From NCBI RefSeq assembly GCF_018294505.1, contig NC_057802.1, forward strand, positions 314,888,209 through 314,952,208: a stretch of DNA of 64,000 nucleotides, written 5' to 3'. Below are positions 1-12,479 of this stretch, in pieces (positions within the stretch are counted from its first letter, which is position 1; each line of letters starts with the position of its first letter). Made by a program: the position numbers and the translations under genes. A model generated the notes under the pieces. The model was not told where the DNA came from, made no database searches, and saw only the letters and a list, made by a program, of their open reading frames with translations. Source of the stretch: Triticum aestivum (lineage: Eukaryota; Streptophyta; Magnoliopsida; Poales; Poaceae).

Positions 1-1717
1 GGGAGCAACGTACTCACACTTCATGAATACATATGATCCTAAACTTATAGCTATTCTCATTGATATCGCAGCATGTCACCCTCGACGTCTCCGGTTCCAT
101 TCTACAACATGTGCATACAACTTACAGATACACTTTAAACATAAATTGTTCAGATATGAAATCATATTACTCGGTTCCTAGTAATAAGCATCGGGCATAG
201 CAAAGTCATAGCAATATCAATTCTCAAACAATCATCATACTAGGGATCAAACCTTCATCAGGCTTAAGGCTATTACATACTACTTAATTTCCATCCATCC
301 TATGTGCCTACAACAGATTAGTCACACATGGTTGGGAAGAGCATACTGGGGATGATGAAGAAGGGGTTTTACGGAGTTGACAGTGGAGTTTCCCATTTCT
401 GGAGGCACGATTTTGTCTCCAACGGCCCTATGGGATGAAGATCAGTAATTATCTCTACCCCGAGAAAAATTACACAATAAAATGATGGCGATTCTTGAGA
501 TATATAAAGGGCAAGGCATCGAAGATACACCTAGGGGGTGGGGTGTCTCGGCTACCTAGGACCACCTAGGCATGGCTCCTTTTCCTCTAACTTTCTTTTG
601 GTCCTAAACCTCCTCTCATATTTTTGTTTTATTTTTTCAACTTAGCTTTTCAGCATAAAAGATAACACCATATAAACTCTACTGAAAACATTGTTAGTCT
701 ATATATTTTTAGTTGCAGAGCAAGTTTTGAGGGGATAAACTATGCAAAAGTGTTAAAAAACATAGATACACTCATGACATATCAGAAGAAGCTCACTCGA
801 CAAAGTGAAACAACAAAAGAAAACTTTTATGAACACTTGCTTAAGTGCTTAACCAAGATGCAGAAATTTATCAACATGCTTTAGATATAACAATGGTATA
901 AGTATATGCATGCACAAAGCAAGGCTTTAGTGACCATCCTTATATTAGAATAGAATCGTTAATCTTCAAGGAAGTAATAGTGCAATAATATGGAGCATGG
1001 CTGGATCGGGATGAATCATAGCACAAGGTAAAAGGAGATGCCTTATCCACATCATAGCATATGAAGTGCGAGTGTAATTTCACTGAATACATAGATGTAT
1101 TTTCCCCAATAGACTGTTTCCGAAACCGCCATCGTGTCGTTCGCCTGTGAGACTCGGAAGGCGAACAACATGATGGCGATCGGGGTTGGCTGGCATCGTG
1201 CCGTGACAATCGTGGCTGGCTGACATTGCTCCCATGGCAGTGGCTTTGGCTGAATGGCGGTCGCTGGAGGATTTTGACCTTCCGATCCAGCGCCAATGGT
1301 GATATTGTTCTTGACTAGTCAAGACCTGCGGTTGGCGGTGCAGAGCTATCGATAATTCCTTTGTGGGATAGTGGCGTTGTGCTCCTTCCCGCGTAGGATG
1401 GTTCATGGTATGCGTTGCTACGAGCAATGCATGGTGGCGGTCATGTTTTTCCCCTCGTTATGATTTGCTGCCATAGGCGAGGACGGCGGATCTGGTCGCG
1501 GCACGTGATGATGTCATCTAACGTAGACTAGCCATCAACTGCCATTTGTCCTTCCTCCCCAAACTTAGGATTTCGGTGGTGACCGTTTCGTTCCAATCAA
1601 AGACTTCGCCATGTTGGTGAGCGGCTTGGCTCGTCGGCCTGATCATGCGGGCATGGCCATCTCTCGCCGTTAGGACCGTGCACGTATGCAACTGATGTGA
1701 TCTCGCAAGTGGATGAG
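1..1717. other. Unclassified intergenic DNA
   Basis: I recognise no gene or complete transposon here. Bases 1-900 are AT-rich and non-coding. Bases 1080-1730 are GC-richer and give only short overlapping open frames on the minus strand with no domain-like composition. It lies downstream of the ceramidase gene. In a Triticeae genome the likeliest content is old, fragmented transposon sequence, but I see no terminal repeats or target duplications to prove it. Confidence 0.6.
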
Positions 1718-2212
1718 ACGTCATAGGATGACTTTCATTAGGTGGTGCTTCTCGAATGCCCGGTCTTCAACTTCAGGTTGAGAATTATAGGTTCGACCCT
1801 AATTGGTTATACATGTATATGGTGACGTTCTTTGTGTCATTACTCTCATAAAGGCATTGCTTGAAGTTTACTCGAACTTGTTTTTCAGGGGGAAACCCCA
1901 TGATCAACTCTTTGATGGTCAACGACGATGCTTGTTGTCATTCCCTTTTTGGAGGTGTCACTTTCAGAAAAAATAATCTCGTCGTACTTGTGTTGTATGA
2001 CACGGTTGGAGCTGATGGTCACTGTCGTACTACACCATCATACTATCAATCACTGTTTTTATCGCTTTGGTTTTTTTCCCTCTCTCCACCTAGACATAGC
2101 TTCGTGATTCTTTGTATGCGTGTATTGTTGATTGTGTGCATCCTAGTTATGTGCTCATTATGATTATATCTATCGATGCTACATTACGCATCAATAAAAA
2201 GCGTCATCTGTT
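1718..2212 (+). mobile_element. Possible LINE 3' tail (weak)
   Basis: The stretch ends in a T-rich, G/T-rich run followed by 'GCATCAATAAAAAG' near 2187-2200. That layout resembles the 3' untranslated tails of plant LINE elements, which often end 'atcaataaa' plus a short A run. There is no recognisable reverse transcriptase or RNase H reading frame, and I found no flanking duplication. It could equally be ordinary intergenic DNA. Confidence 0.25.
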
Positions 2213-2404
2213 GGAAAAACAAGCTATATATTTCCTTATAACTTAACTACTTATAAGCATATAGAGCAGCAGTTTTGTATGATCGGACACTTACAAATTT
2301 ACACCTCCGGGACGTAAATACAAGGGGGAAATCATGTAGAATAACGGATTACATTCCAAGAAGTAAACTCTGGCAGGTATACCATCAAAAGCATTGTGTA
2401 TTGC

Positions 2405-5400
2405 TTAACGCACTGCAAATGCCCGAGAAGTACCTGTAAAATGCTTGATTGACCCTATCAATGGCTTAGAGGCACCAGAATGCCTCAACCTATAAACACC
2501 AGAGGCAGCATCCTCAGGAATGGTCCACTCCAGCGTTGCGAAACTTCTTGGACTGAATTTTGAAGGCCTAGACCACTTGAATTGCAATGACCAATCATCA
2601 TCATCATAGATAGGAATCCAGTCGTTACCATTTAGCTTCTCAACAAGTGCGAAGGTGCCCTCAGTTAGAAGGTCATTCCTTGGACAGGCTGAATAGAATG
2701 TAGCATTCACAGTAGTGCCCTTCCTGAAGTTTGAGTTTGCTGCAACGTCCGAGCTAACATCCCCAAAGTGAACACCAGGAGGAGTAGAGTCATACATAAC
2801 ACCTGGCAATAGTCCAATTTGCTTCTCCAACATATCAGGAGGTTGGATGTTTGTGGGGACCTCTTTGTTTTCAACCATAGCTGTGGCAAGTTTCTGAAAC
2901 TCTTGAATGTATGCACTCAAGGTGTGGGGACCGTACAATGTTGATGCACCCTGCAAAACATGTTTATGCCAATGAATTATTCATGCATTGATACATATGC
3001 TGAGTGGGTCTATTTTATGTGTTTGATGGGTTCAGGTTAAAGATACATCAGATCTTTAGCAACGAAGCATCAATGAAAGCCAACTGGTATAAATGTGGAG
3101 TTTCTAGCAAAAAACCGGATATAATTTTTCTTTAGTTTGCACTACAAAAATGGATGGGGCTGAAACAAGTTCTGACATTGCAGGACATCTTCAAATCATG
3201 ACACTTGATTCTAGTGCAGCCTTGCAAGCAAATCAAAGAGGAATAATCAGCATTCTAACCATGGATTAAAATCGCGGGAGAAATGATTTCGCGGCGGCCT
3301 CCCCCAGCAGCTATAGCGGCCGCCATAGCGGGCAATAGCGGCAAATGGCGGAAAATTTTCTGGTGGGAGAGATGATTTCTGGAGGGTTTTGCCGATTTTT
3401 TAGCCATTTAGAGGGATATGTTGAGGTTTTCGCGGCAACAGCCATAGCTTAGCGGCAAGGCTCCCAGGCAGCTATAGCGCAGCTATCGCGGCTATTTCGC
3501 GGGCTATTTTAATCTATGATTCTAACACATCTCTACCGAGTAGAGATGTATGATTTAGGTAGAGATGTATGATTTAGCCATATCAGTTAATCCCATAAAA
3601 CCCAGTAACTCTGTAAGAATATGCCAGAAAAGAATAACTATGAAAAGAAAAAAAATTATGCAACATCTGTTTTGTTGGATATACCTCGTATCTTTGGATC
3701 TGGTATTCTTCAAATGTTGTGACATACTGAGAATATGTGTTTGTCAGCCCCGCAAGAACAACATGAATATTTGTACCAAAATCACCATTGCTGCCACTTA
3801 TCAGTACATTTTTTACAGCATCGCGTAGCCGCCTGCCGGCCATTGTCGTGAATTCTGTACCAAAACATAACAAAAGAATTAGGAGTGCTGGCGCGCATTG
3901 TTGCTGAGTATTTGCCTTGCTAGCCCTATATCCCAAGCAATTGCCCACCTAACTCTTGCCCCACAAGGCTCTGCGTTTGGCACAGCTAAAACACTTTGCT
4001 ATGTAAAGCAAACTCGCTATATGGGCAAGTTCTTCATTTTGTTATGTTGTGGACTTGTGGTCCACTAAGTAGTTCCTAATAATTACTATATACTATTTTC
4101 AGTAAAGTTATATTAAGACACAAAATACACATTAAGTGGGCCATCTTTTCATTGCCTAGCAAAGCAAAATGGGAAAATGATGCAGACATGCATGTTGCAG
4201 CTGCTGTTGAGAAAAAAAAAACGGTAACACAAACATTTTACAGCATGAGCATGGCATTATCATAGCATATCTCAATAGATCAAAGAACCACATGCACTTC
4301 TAACTTGACAGACATCCTAGGATTGACGAATTGTAGTATACCTCCAGGAACACACAAGATAACCAGCTGACCAATTCTTATGATCTGGATGGGAAGTATC
4401 GCAGGCTGCAAAAGATTACAAAAATCAATACAAGACCAGCAAATAAAAATTGTGTTAATTCAGTAAGTTGTTTCTAGTAAGAGATCATCTTTTTTGGAAG
4501 TTAGCAGGCGAGCTGCAAAGTTAACTGATCAGGGGTAAATCTAGTTAGAAATCGTGGTTCTGATTTGAATATTGTGAAGCTTAGGAACAACAGGTGCTTT
4601 GCAGTTAACAAATGAAGACTGAACATGAAGATATATGATGGCTACACTTTAAGCTCTTGAACTAAGTAACTCCCATGAGAAAATAAATAAATCAAATTGG
4701 TTAAAGAAAAGTAAGGAATGTGACATTCGCATATATTACACGGAACTATATCTTATATATCAGCCTATACAGTGCTGGTTCGATGTACCAGCAATATAGG
4801 TCCTTATCATGGCGGCGTTAGTTTCAACTATCAAGTGAAATAACAATTAAGACGTTCCAGAGGAAGCAAAGCAACAAGCCTGCTTATGATTACTGAAAAA
4901 AGCAAGTCATACCGCCCAATCATATGGTTCCTTCATTTCACCAGTGTCCAGCAATATTGGTTTTGGAGCTTGGCACTCAACTTGCTCTTTCCCTGGTGTC
5001 TTTAGCAAGTTCCTCACTAATCTCCAGAAAGGGTTTCCCTGATAAGACGAGCTTCGCAGTCAATGAATAGCACATCATCAAATTCTGAAGAATATATTTA
5101 ATTGATATACTGAACCTTGTCATCTCCTTGTTTGAAATCAAAAGCTCCAGGGCCATCTGTGGTTCCAGCAGCAAATGCAAATCCCATGGCTGCTGGGCAT
5201 GTTTTCACCACCTGCGGACCGCCCGTACTTGTAGAAACACTAACTTTGAGTTGAGAGAAATCTAAGTAGGTGTGTCGATAGTCAATTTTTCCTTGTATTT
5301 CTTCAGAAGCTGAATTAAAGAGATCTACAGCCTTCAGAAATTGCCTATTCCCAATTATGCGGGTACTTTCAAACTCATCAGGATATCTGCAAGACAGCAA

Positions 5401-7635
5401 AATTTCATTTATACCTAATAGTGGCTTATGTGTACGGAAGGTTAATAAATTGTTATGCATGATGAATACCCTGGGCCTCGTCCATAGCAAAGTTCGTTCT
5501 TCCCATTACATGTGCTGTGATTGAAGTCACAAGGAAGATGGGTATCTATGCAAAACGTCCCCAGGACATTTGGACTAACATCTCCACAGTTTGACTGGCA
5601 AAACGCGGAAACAAATTTCGCATTGTTTTCTTGAGAACTTCTAATGCGTCTAGTGATATTTGAACCTGCCAACCGTCTTCCACCCGATGCCTCGTAGGAT
5701 GATGCCAATTGCATTAAGTCGTCAGCTGAACAAAAGCAATGGAGAAAATAATCAGGTTTATGCACAACCTAATATGTTTCATTCCAATACACTATATAAA
5801 CAATGCAAGAATCATGTAGCATGTAACATACTTATCTCATCCGGTTCTGGTATTATTGTAGAGACTCTTCTCGGAAGTACAGATGTCATGTGCAAAAATC
5901 CAAGATCATCAGAACTTGCAACACCTGTCTGCTTTGGAAGGCCATTCTTTTCAGCCCAGTCTTCCATGAAACGTGCAGCTGCTCCTTTGTTATCACCACT
6001 TATCAAAGAATTTGTGCGACTCATTGATGTTCCGTGAGTCGCAAACCAATTAAAACTTCCAACTGGACCCGATTCATCATCTACAAACTTAACAAGGGTC
6101 ATTTCTTTATCAACATTGTATTTGTATTTGCTTCTCTCTTCAGCAGGGTTATTCAGGTATGCGCTCGGGCTGCGATTCACACCAGCATCAAGAAGGTCAC
6201 CTGAAAATCAAGCTTCAGAGATTGATAACGAAATCTTTGCAACAGCTAAATCTAAGATTAGCCAGCATCACAAGACCACACAGAGAGAAAAACGCAGGCA
6301 GCATACGGGGAATAGAACATGCAAAATTATACTCTGGGGCATTTATTACTCCCTCCGTCCCAAAATAAATGTCTGAACTTTGTACTTGGTTTAGTACAAA
6401 GTTGTACTAAGTTTGAGACACTTATTTTGGGACGGAGGGAGTATTATATAGCTGCAGTAGCGAGAAATAAGATTGTAGCCAGACTTCAAGGAACATCTAA
6501 AGACCAAACTGAAACTAAATGACATTATAGAGTGAAGTGGATGACACTCCAAATACTACCCATCGAATGTATTTTAATTAGATGTGTGAGATCAAGATAA
6601 ATGGTAGTTTGGTAACACATTAGTCCAAGACAGTGCAAATAGTTTCATACCTTTATTCACATAGATCTTCCCAGGATGGAGGTTGTTATGAGCTTCAACA
6701 ATGCTTTTCTCAATCCCATCGACAATTACATCAAATGACTGACGAACAAACCCAAGAGAAGTGACAATATAGACTACATACTGCAGATAACCTCCAGGCC
6801 CAGCATGGGTATGGATCCCACTGATAGCCACGTTATTCTCATTATAAAGATCACCATACCTGCCAAATTGAGGTTTGCCAAGTCAACCCAACTTTATGAG
6901 CATGCAAGGCAGAATCTACAGTTTTATTGAGAAGTAGACCAAGCAGATTACAGTATAAGACCTCAAATAAAGTCACTGAGTCACTTTGTACAGTATGTAT
7001 GTGCAATGTGAAATGGCTAAAGTGGCACTGCCTCAGTTCAATAATCTAAATAATGTGCAGAACAATATCAGCAGTTAATGGTGGCTTAACATAATCAAGA
7101 AAATAAATCGGGTACAAGTAAGAAGATAACTTCATAATGAACTAATATTTCAAGAGAGATAAATGAGCCAAGGATGATGTAACCAGGCAACCTTAAGCAC
7201 ACTCTAGGAAGAGACATCACACAGAGAGTTGAAACCTACATTTCAGGATTTTCTGATAAGTAAAAATACAATAGAAGTGAGCTCTTACCTTGCTTTTAGC
7301 CTTTCGAGCACCTTTATATTCACAAGCTGTGATGCCATGCAAGCATCCAGATTCACAAAGACAACACGCTTTCCATTAGGCTCAGCAACAATAAACGCGC
7401 GTGACTTTAGCCTGAAGTGAATTCCTGATGCAATCTGCTCAGTATTTGCATATCCCATCATGTTAACATCTGCTGCGGGCCCTGTTATGTCATAGCTCCC
7501 CATGCCGACCAAATATGGAGAGTCGGAGAGCACCGGGCTGCAATTCTGAAGGACGAGAAGTAAAAGAAGACATAGCCATATCCTGAACGAACCAAAACCA
7601 CGGACTTGATAGAGCAAGCAAGATGATGCCTCCAT
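2405..7635 (-). CDS. NCER: Neutral ceramidase, nine coding exons, intact
   Basis: Predicted to hydrolyse ceramide to sphingosine and free fatty acid at the secretory pathway or cell surface. Exons in transcript order: 7289-7635, 6651-6859, 5832-6200, 5470-5725, 5116-5386, 4913-5038, 4342-4405, 3685-3854, 2405-2950. Together they give 2358 nt, or 785 codons plus TAA, a normal length for plant neutral ceramidases. All eight introns are GT-AG and every split codon joins in frame. The N-terminus has a hydrophobic signal segment (about residues 17-36). Family hallmarks: SGIHTHAGPGG (His132/134) and ATHG (His241) for zinc binding, GDVSPN with the nucleophile Ser359, EFTTMAGRR (Glu548) and NTYSQY (Tyr588). 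Residues were assigned from known bacterial and human ceramidase structures. The C-terminal beta-sandwich domain is encoded by the last exon. The start is the first ATG of a frame that leads directly into the signal peptide. I see no lesion, so this is probably a working gene. Confidence 0.95.
3260..3518. mobile_element. hAT-like MITE in ceramidase intron 8
   Basis: A 259-bp element with terminal inverted repeats. The left end reads CATGGATTAAAAT and the complement of the right end reads CATAGATTAAAAT. The flanking direct repeat ATTCTAAC (3252-3259 and 3519-3526) is an exact 8-bp target duplication, which points to the hAT superfamily. The interior is rich in 'atagcggc'-type motifs and has no coding capacity, so this is a non-autonomous MITE. 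It lies wholly inside the 734-bp intron between the last two coding exons. Confidence 0.85.
6349..6441. mobile_element. Stowaway MITE in ceramidase intron 2
   Basis: A 93-bp near-perfect inverted repeat with termini CTCCCTCCGTCCC and its complement, flanked by TA on both sides (6347-6348 and 6442-6443). This is the diagnostic end sequence and target duplication of Triticeae Stowaway (Tc1/mariner-type) MITEs. The whole element can fold into a hairpin. It lies between coding exons 2 and 3, away from the splice sites. Confidence 0.95.
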
Positions 7636-8530
7636 CAGGAACCAGGGGAATGGAGTTGTTGATCAACTCATGCAAGTCCAAAATCTCCAGAGAAGAACAG
7701 ATTAAGTGTACACTGCAAAAGAGAAGAGAGCCTGTTACAAAATAGGCGAACATTCTATCATAATGATGCAAGGGGAAATGGTGTAAACTGTCCAAGAAGG
7801 GCTTCTAATAAAATAAATAAACAGTGGCAACACAATTTCACTGTGTTCCTTTACATGAACACATTATGAGCAGGCGAGACCTATTGAGCATGAAGAAACT
7901 TATGTTGACTGACATATGGATTCCTCGACATTGTCACGGCAGAAGCTACAAGAGCATGGCACACATATAGTAGGGCAGATCGTAGGATAATTACACCATT
8001 TAAACTTGCTTCTAAATCACCAGGTCGACGACGCACCCTATTAAATCCATGAAATGGGGATTGCCTACCAACGCGACCGCACGTCAAGGCCGCGTCTCTC
8101 ACAAGACAAGCAACCCCCTGTAACGTCCAAACTAAGCCAAATCCCACAAGCAAAGCCGCAGCAAAGCGACACGGGTTGCGGCCACTCTCTCACCAAACAA
8201 GCAACACTTTCAGTGTGACAGTCTGGGGCACTGGCAGGAACGCCAAGACAAAATCACAACCCAACCCAACCCAACCCAACCCAACCGGAGCACAAAATTA
8301 ACCTCAAATCCGCAGGAACCACACTCAAACCCTGGCACAATTACGCAATATAAAGCCTGATCCAGCGAAACGCGTCCAATTAGCCACACGTCGGCAGATA
8401 AAAAAGAAACGAACAAGCGACGCGACCTGGCTGGAAGGAAGGGGGAGGAGGCCTGAGCAAGCGAACTCACCATGCGAATGGCGAATCTCAACTGGGAAGT
8501 GGGAACCCCGGCGGCTTCAGTTGCTGCTGC
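7636..8530 (-). other. Ceramidase 5' leader with a leader intron
   Basis: Reading the minus strand, a good donor (CATG|GTGAGT) ends a leader exon at 8471. A pyrimidine-rich acceptor (CTCTTTTGCAG) opens the next exon at 7712, which carries 77 nt of leader before the ATG at 7635. The implied intron is 7713-8470. Introns in 5' leaders are common in plant housekeeping genes and often raise expression. The transcription start near 8530 is only inferred from a TATA-like run. cDNA evidence would settle it. Confidence 0.6.
8258..8286. repeat. Pentanucleotide (CCCAA)n repeat
   Basis: About six copies of CCCAA inside the proposed leader intron of the ceramidase gene. Short, pure and likely length-polymorphic. 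Confidence 0.9.
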
Positions 8531-8960
8531 TGCGCTGGCTGGTCGCCTCCGTCGCCGTTTATTTATTAAACCCACGCCAAGCGCAGACGAGACGCGACGC
8601 GATCGATTGGGAACTCCAAGAGCAGGGTGCCACTGCCTTGTAGTCGTGGCTCACTGGATAAGAGGAGTTTACTAATACTACTAGTAGTAGTAGTACCAAG
8701 GCGCTGTCGATCAAATCTGGTGAGCGGTGAGGGAGACAGGCGGAATGAGAAGGAGGATGCAGTGGAGACAGGGGCGGAGTGGCGAAGACGGCGACGGACA
8801 GGGTGTGGCGTCCAAGCCACGGCTCGGAAAGGGCGGGCCGGTAGATGCGCGGTGGGGTATACTGGTACTATGGTGATGGTGGGGGAGGCCCGAAGGAAAG
8901 TGCGGCTCCGGCCACCGGCTTTGCGCTTTTTCGCGTGACCACCTGACCGGGTTTTACCGG
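8531..8960 (-). promoter_or_regulatory. Ceramidase promoter region
   Basis: An A/T run reading AATAAATAAA on the minus strand (8558-8567) lies about 90 bases upstream of the leader donor and is the best TATA-like candidate. It sits in GC-rich DNA typical of grass gene promoters. Open frames across this block on both strands are short, overlapping and compositionally GC-driven, so I treat them as non-coding. Confidence 0.4.
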
Positions 8961-9283
8961 CGGTTCACACCTGAACTTATTGTTGAAGAAATTTGTATAG
9001 AAGCTGGTAGATGGCCACATCTGAAGCTGTTGCAACATGCCGTATCCGTCGATCTGTAGTTGTCATCGTCTGGCAGATCTGGTAGGTAGATCTGACTCAT
9101 ATGGTCCATCCCATCGTTTGGCAGACGATAGAATGCTTTACTAAATGAAGCCGGAGTTCGGAACTAGGAGGCATTAATGGGTGTCTTGTACGGGTTTATG
9201 GTCTCATGAATTCGGTCCGTTTGGTAGGCAGGTCTGGACAAGACAAAGACGCCTGGGTACGGCCACATGTACAGCTGGGCCGA
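8961..9283. other. Unclassified flank
   Basis: This stretch lies between the ceramidase promoter and the LINE remnant. Two loosely similar segments mention 'CGTCTGGCAGA' and 'CGTTTGGCAGACGA' (about 9067-9130), but I see no gene, terminal repeat or known transposon end. Confidence 0.4.
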
Positions 9284-10045
9284 TTTTTTTTAGAACCACC
9301 ATTCAAGGCAATTTATTCAAAGTTTTGCGGACAACATCAGACTGCACAACGGCAGTCAAAAAAAGCATGAATTACATCAACAGATTCTACAGTCAATCCA
9401 CTGACTAAAGCTTTCTTAGCACATGTATGAGCTACCTCCTTGGCGCCTCTTCAAGCGTAGGTAATATCGAATTCTTGCAAGTTTGAGAGAAGTAACTGGA
9501 TCTCTCTAAGTATATGGCCTTCATTGGACCTAAACGAACCATCCTTCCATTCACCCCGGATTATCTAACAATCTGTTTCAATGAGGACTTTCTGCCATCC
9601 CTTTTGTATCGCGAGAGAGGCTGCCAGGCTCTCTAAGTGCTAGCAGTTCACTGAGACAGGGATCGTCACACTTTGAAATTTGCACATTCTTCTAGCTAAA
9701 AACTGCCCAGTGTGGTTCCCGACAACAACACCCGCTCCCGAACACAACTCTACTGCATCCACCGCTCCATCGGTGTTAATTTTCACCCAGCCTACATATT
9801 GTGGGTTCCAACCTTCTCTTGGTTTTTGCACTACAACTGCACTTGTTGGAATATCAAGTGCATGGATCATCTCTTGAATAAGCACCATCAAACGAATCGG
9901 CTGAAACTTGATCTCATCATGAGTATACTTATTCCGGCTACTCCAAATGGCCCACATTACTGAGACGGCTATCGCCGCTCGTTACTTGCTGCAGAACATC
10001 GGGTCTAGAATATCGCTAGCCCACGTCACCAGATGTAGATTAGGC
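9284..10045 (-). pseudogene. LINE fragment, RNase H domain, decayed
   Basis: The minus strand encodes pieces of a plant LINE C-terminus. A conserved block (LVTWASDILDP, then MWAIWSSRNKYTHDE) is followed by the RNase H start GWVKINTDGA and GAGVVVGNH (ORF 9640-9957). After a stop, further RNase H pieces follow in the same direction, including LASLAIQKGWQKVLIETDC and REIQLLLSNLQEFDITYA, ending with an AKEVAHTCAKKAL-like tail. At least four in-frame stops break it. The T-run at 9284-9291 is the poly-A tail seen from the plus strand and marks the 3' end. The reverse transcriptase and endonuclease parts are absent. Confidence 0.8.
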
Positions 10046-10169
10046 ATTGGGCCGAAATCATTGTTCTGACCCTTTTGACAACGTTTAGCACAATCTGACC
10101 CTAGTTCCAAAAAAATCATGATCTGGCATTTTTTTCTATTGTCATAGTAACTACCTACCGCCACGGTCC

Positions 10170-11768
10170 TTGGTGGCAGCAGGTGATGCGGTTTGAAGCT
10201 ACGTCGGTATTTCCCCAAAGAGGAAGGGATGATGCAGCACAGCAGCGGTAGGTATTTCCTTCGGATGTGAAACCAAGGTTATCGAACCAAACAACACAAC
10301 GTAAACAACACCTGCACACAAATAACAACTTCTCGCAACCCGACGTGTAAAAGGGGTTGTCAATCCCTTTCGAGTAGCGGGGCCCCAAGATGGGCAAACG
10401 GACGTGAATAAAATTGTAGTAGATTGATAGATAGAACGCCAAATAAAATAAATAAGAATAAAACGCAGCAAGATATTTTTGTATTTTTGGTTTAATAGAT
10501 CTGAAAATAAAAGCAAAGGAAAATAGATCGTGAAGGCAAATAATATGAGAAAGAGATCCGGGGGCCGTAGGTTTCACTAGTGGCTTCTCTCGAGAAAAAT
10601 AGCAAACGGTGGGTGAACAAATTACTGTTGGGCAATTGATAGAACTTCAAATAATCATGATGATATCCAGGCAATGATCATTACATAGGCATCACGTCCA
10701 AGATTAGTTGACCGACTCCTGCCTGCATCTACTACTATTACTTCACACATCGACCGCTATCCATCATGCATCTAGTGTATTAAGTTCATGGAGAAACGGA
10801 GTAATACAATATGAACGATGACATGATGTAGACAAGATCTATCTATGTAGAGATAGACCCCATCATTTTATCCTTAGTAGCAACGATACATACGTGTCAG
10901 TTCCCCTTCTGTCACTGGGATCAAGCACCGTAAGATCGAACCCACTACAAAGCACCTCTTTCCATTGCAAGATAAATTGATCAAGTCGGCCAAACAAAAC
11001 TCAAATATCGAAGAAGAAATACGAGGCTATAAGCAATCATGCATAAAAGAGATCAAAGAAACTCAAATACTTTCATGGATATAAAAAGATAGATCTGATC
11101 ATAAAATCAAAGTTCATCAATCCCAACAAACACACCGCAAAAAGAGTTACATCATATGGATCTCCAAGAGACCATTGTATTGAGAATTTAGCGAGAGAGA
11201 GAGAGAGGAAGCCATCTAGCTATTAACTACGGACCCGAAGGTCTACAAAGAACTACTCACGCATCATCGGAGAGGCACCAATGGAGGTGGTGAACCCCAT
11301 CCGAGATGGAGTCTAGATTGGATCCGGTGGTTCTGGACTCTGTGGCGGCTGAAATTGATTTTCGTCGACGCTTTTAGGGTTTCTGAAATATTGGGGTATT
11401 TAGAGAGCAAAGAGGCAGTCCGGGGGGCACCCGAGGTGGGCACAACCCACCAGGGCGCGCCTGGGCCTCCTGGCGCGCCCTGGTGGGTTGTCTCTCATCG
11501 GAGCACCCCCAGGCGCAGCCTTGGCCCATTAGGTGTCTTCTGGTCCATAAAAAATCTCCGTAAAGTTTCGTTGCATTTGAACTTCATTTGATATTGATTT
11601 CCTGCGATGTAAAAAACATGCAGAAAACAGCAACTGACACTTGGCACTATGTCAATAGGTTAGTACCAGAAAATGATATAAAATGACTATAAAATGGTTA
11701 TAAAACGTCCAAGATTGATAATATAACAGCACGGAACAATAAAAAATTATAGATACGTTGGAGACGTA
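10170..11768 (-). mobile_element. Element G, 3' LTR (left part), Athila-type Gypsy
   Basis: Read on the minus strand this ends the LTR that starts TGATACGTCTCC. Its first three bases lie at 44491-44493, across the insertion of element A. Joining 11768 to 44491 restores 'gagacgta|tcagcatcccc' with no gap, and the 5-bp ACGTA repeated at both cut ends is A's target duplication. The outer (left) end of the LTR is not sharply defined; it lies somewhere near 10.05-10.2 kb. No coding capacity. Confidence 0.75.
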
Positions 11769-12479
11769 TGTCAGGACCCCGATTCCAAATCACATCGATC
11801 TAGCCGGTAACACCTCATATCACTTTGCGGCCTCACGCATGGTATTCCCACGGGTGTCGCCTTACCATGGCCCGGGACCGTTTGCGCCTGTTGGCTCATG
11901 TATATGATAGTGTCGCTAGCATCCATATGACAGAGAACCCGGGCCGACATGACTAGTCGTGAACCCAAAGTGGCACCAACTTACGGGGGCAGGCATACAT
12001 GAATCAACATCGAGCATGTCGGTCAGCAGCGTGCGAATCCGGGCTGTAGCACTGGGCTAACAGGACTCCGGTGAACCGGGCTGAAGCAGGCTAGGCAGGA
12101 CTCCGGATGTCACCGCGTGACATTTCCCCGAAGGGACAGACACAGGAACGAAGTGAATCACATGCCGGCTAGTCAAGTGTTCCGGAGCAGTAGTGCTGGG
12201 CTAGCAGGACTCCGGTGAACCGGGCTGTAGCGGACTACTATGGCTCATGGAAGCACAAGACTACATTTCCCCATAAGAGAGGCTACCAAGGATAAACAAC
12301 TAGGTTGTCGGATCCCACACATACCAAGAATTTCAGTCATACACACAATATGCTCGATATGTGTAAATAGAACATGGCATCACAGCATAACTCTACGACT
12401 CAAGTATTATTCATTACGCTCCGAGGAGCCAAGATATTACAAACATGGGTCTCATGACCCAACATTCAGAGCATACAAG

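Noticed and set aside
940..1427. Two overlapping minus-strand open frames of 115-118 codons
   Set aside because: Different frames over the same bases, odd composition and no domain or splice context.
6349..6441. microRNA precursor, because the sequence forms a near-perfect hairpin
   Set aside because: Termini and TA duplication identify a Stowaway MITE; hairpin folding follows from its inverted-repeat structure.
9181..9408. 75-codon plus-strand open frame
   Set aside because: Crosses the poly-T that marks the LINE 3' end and has no domain.
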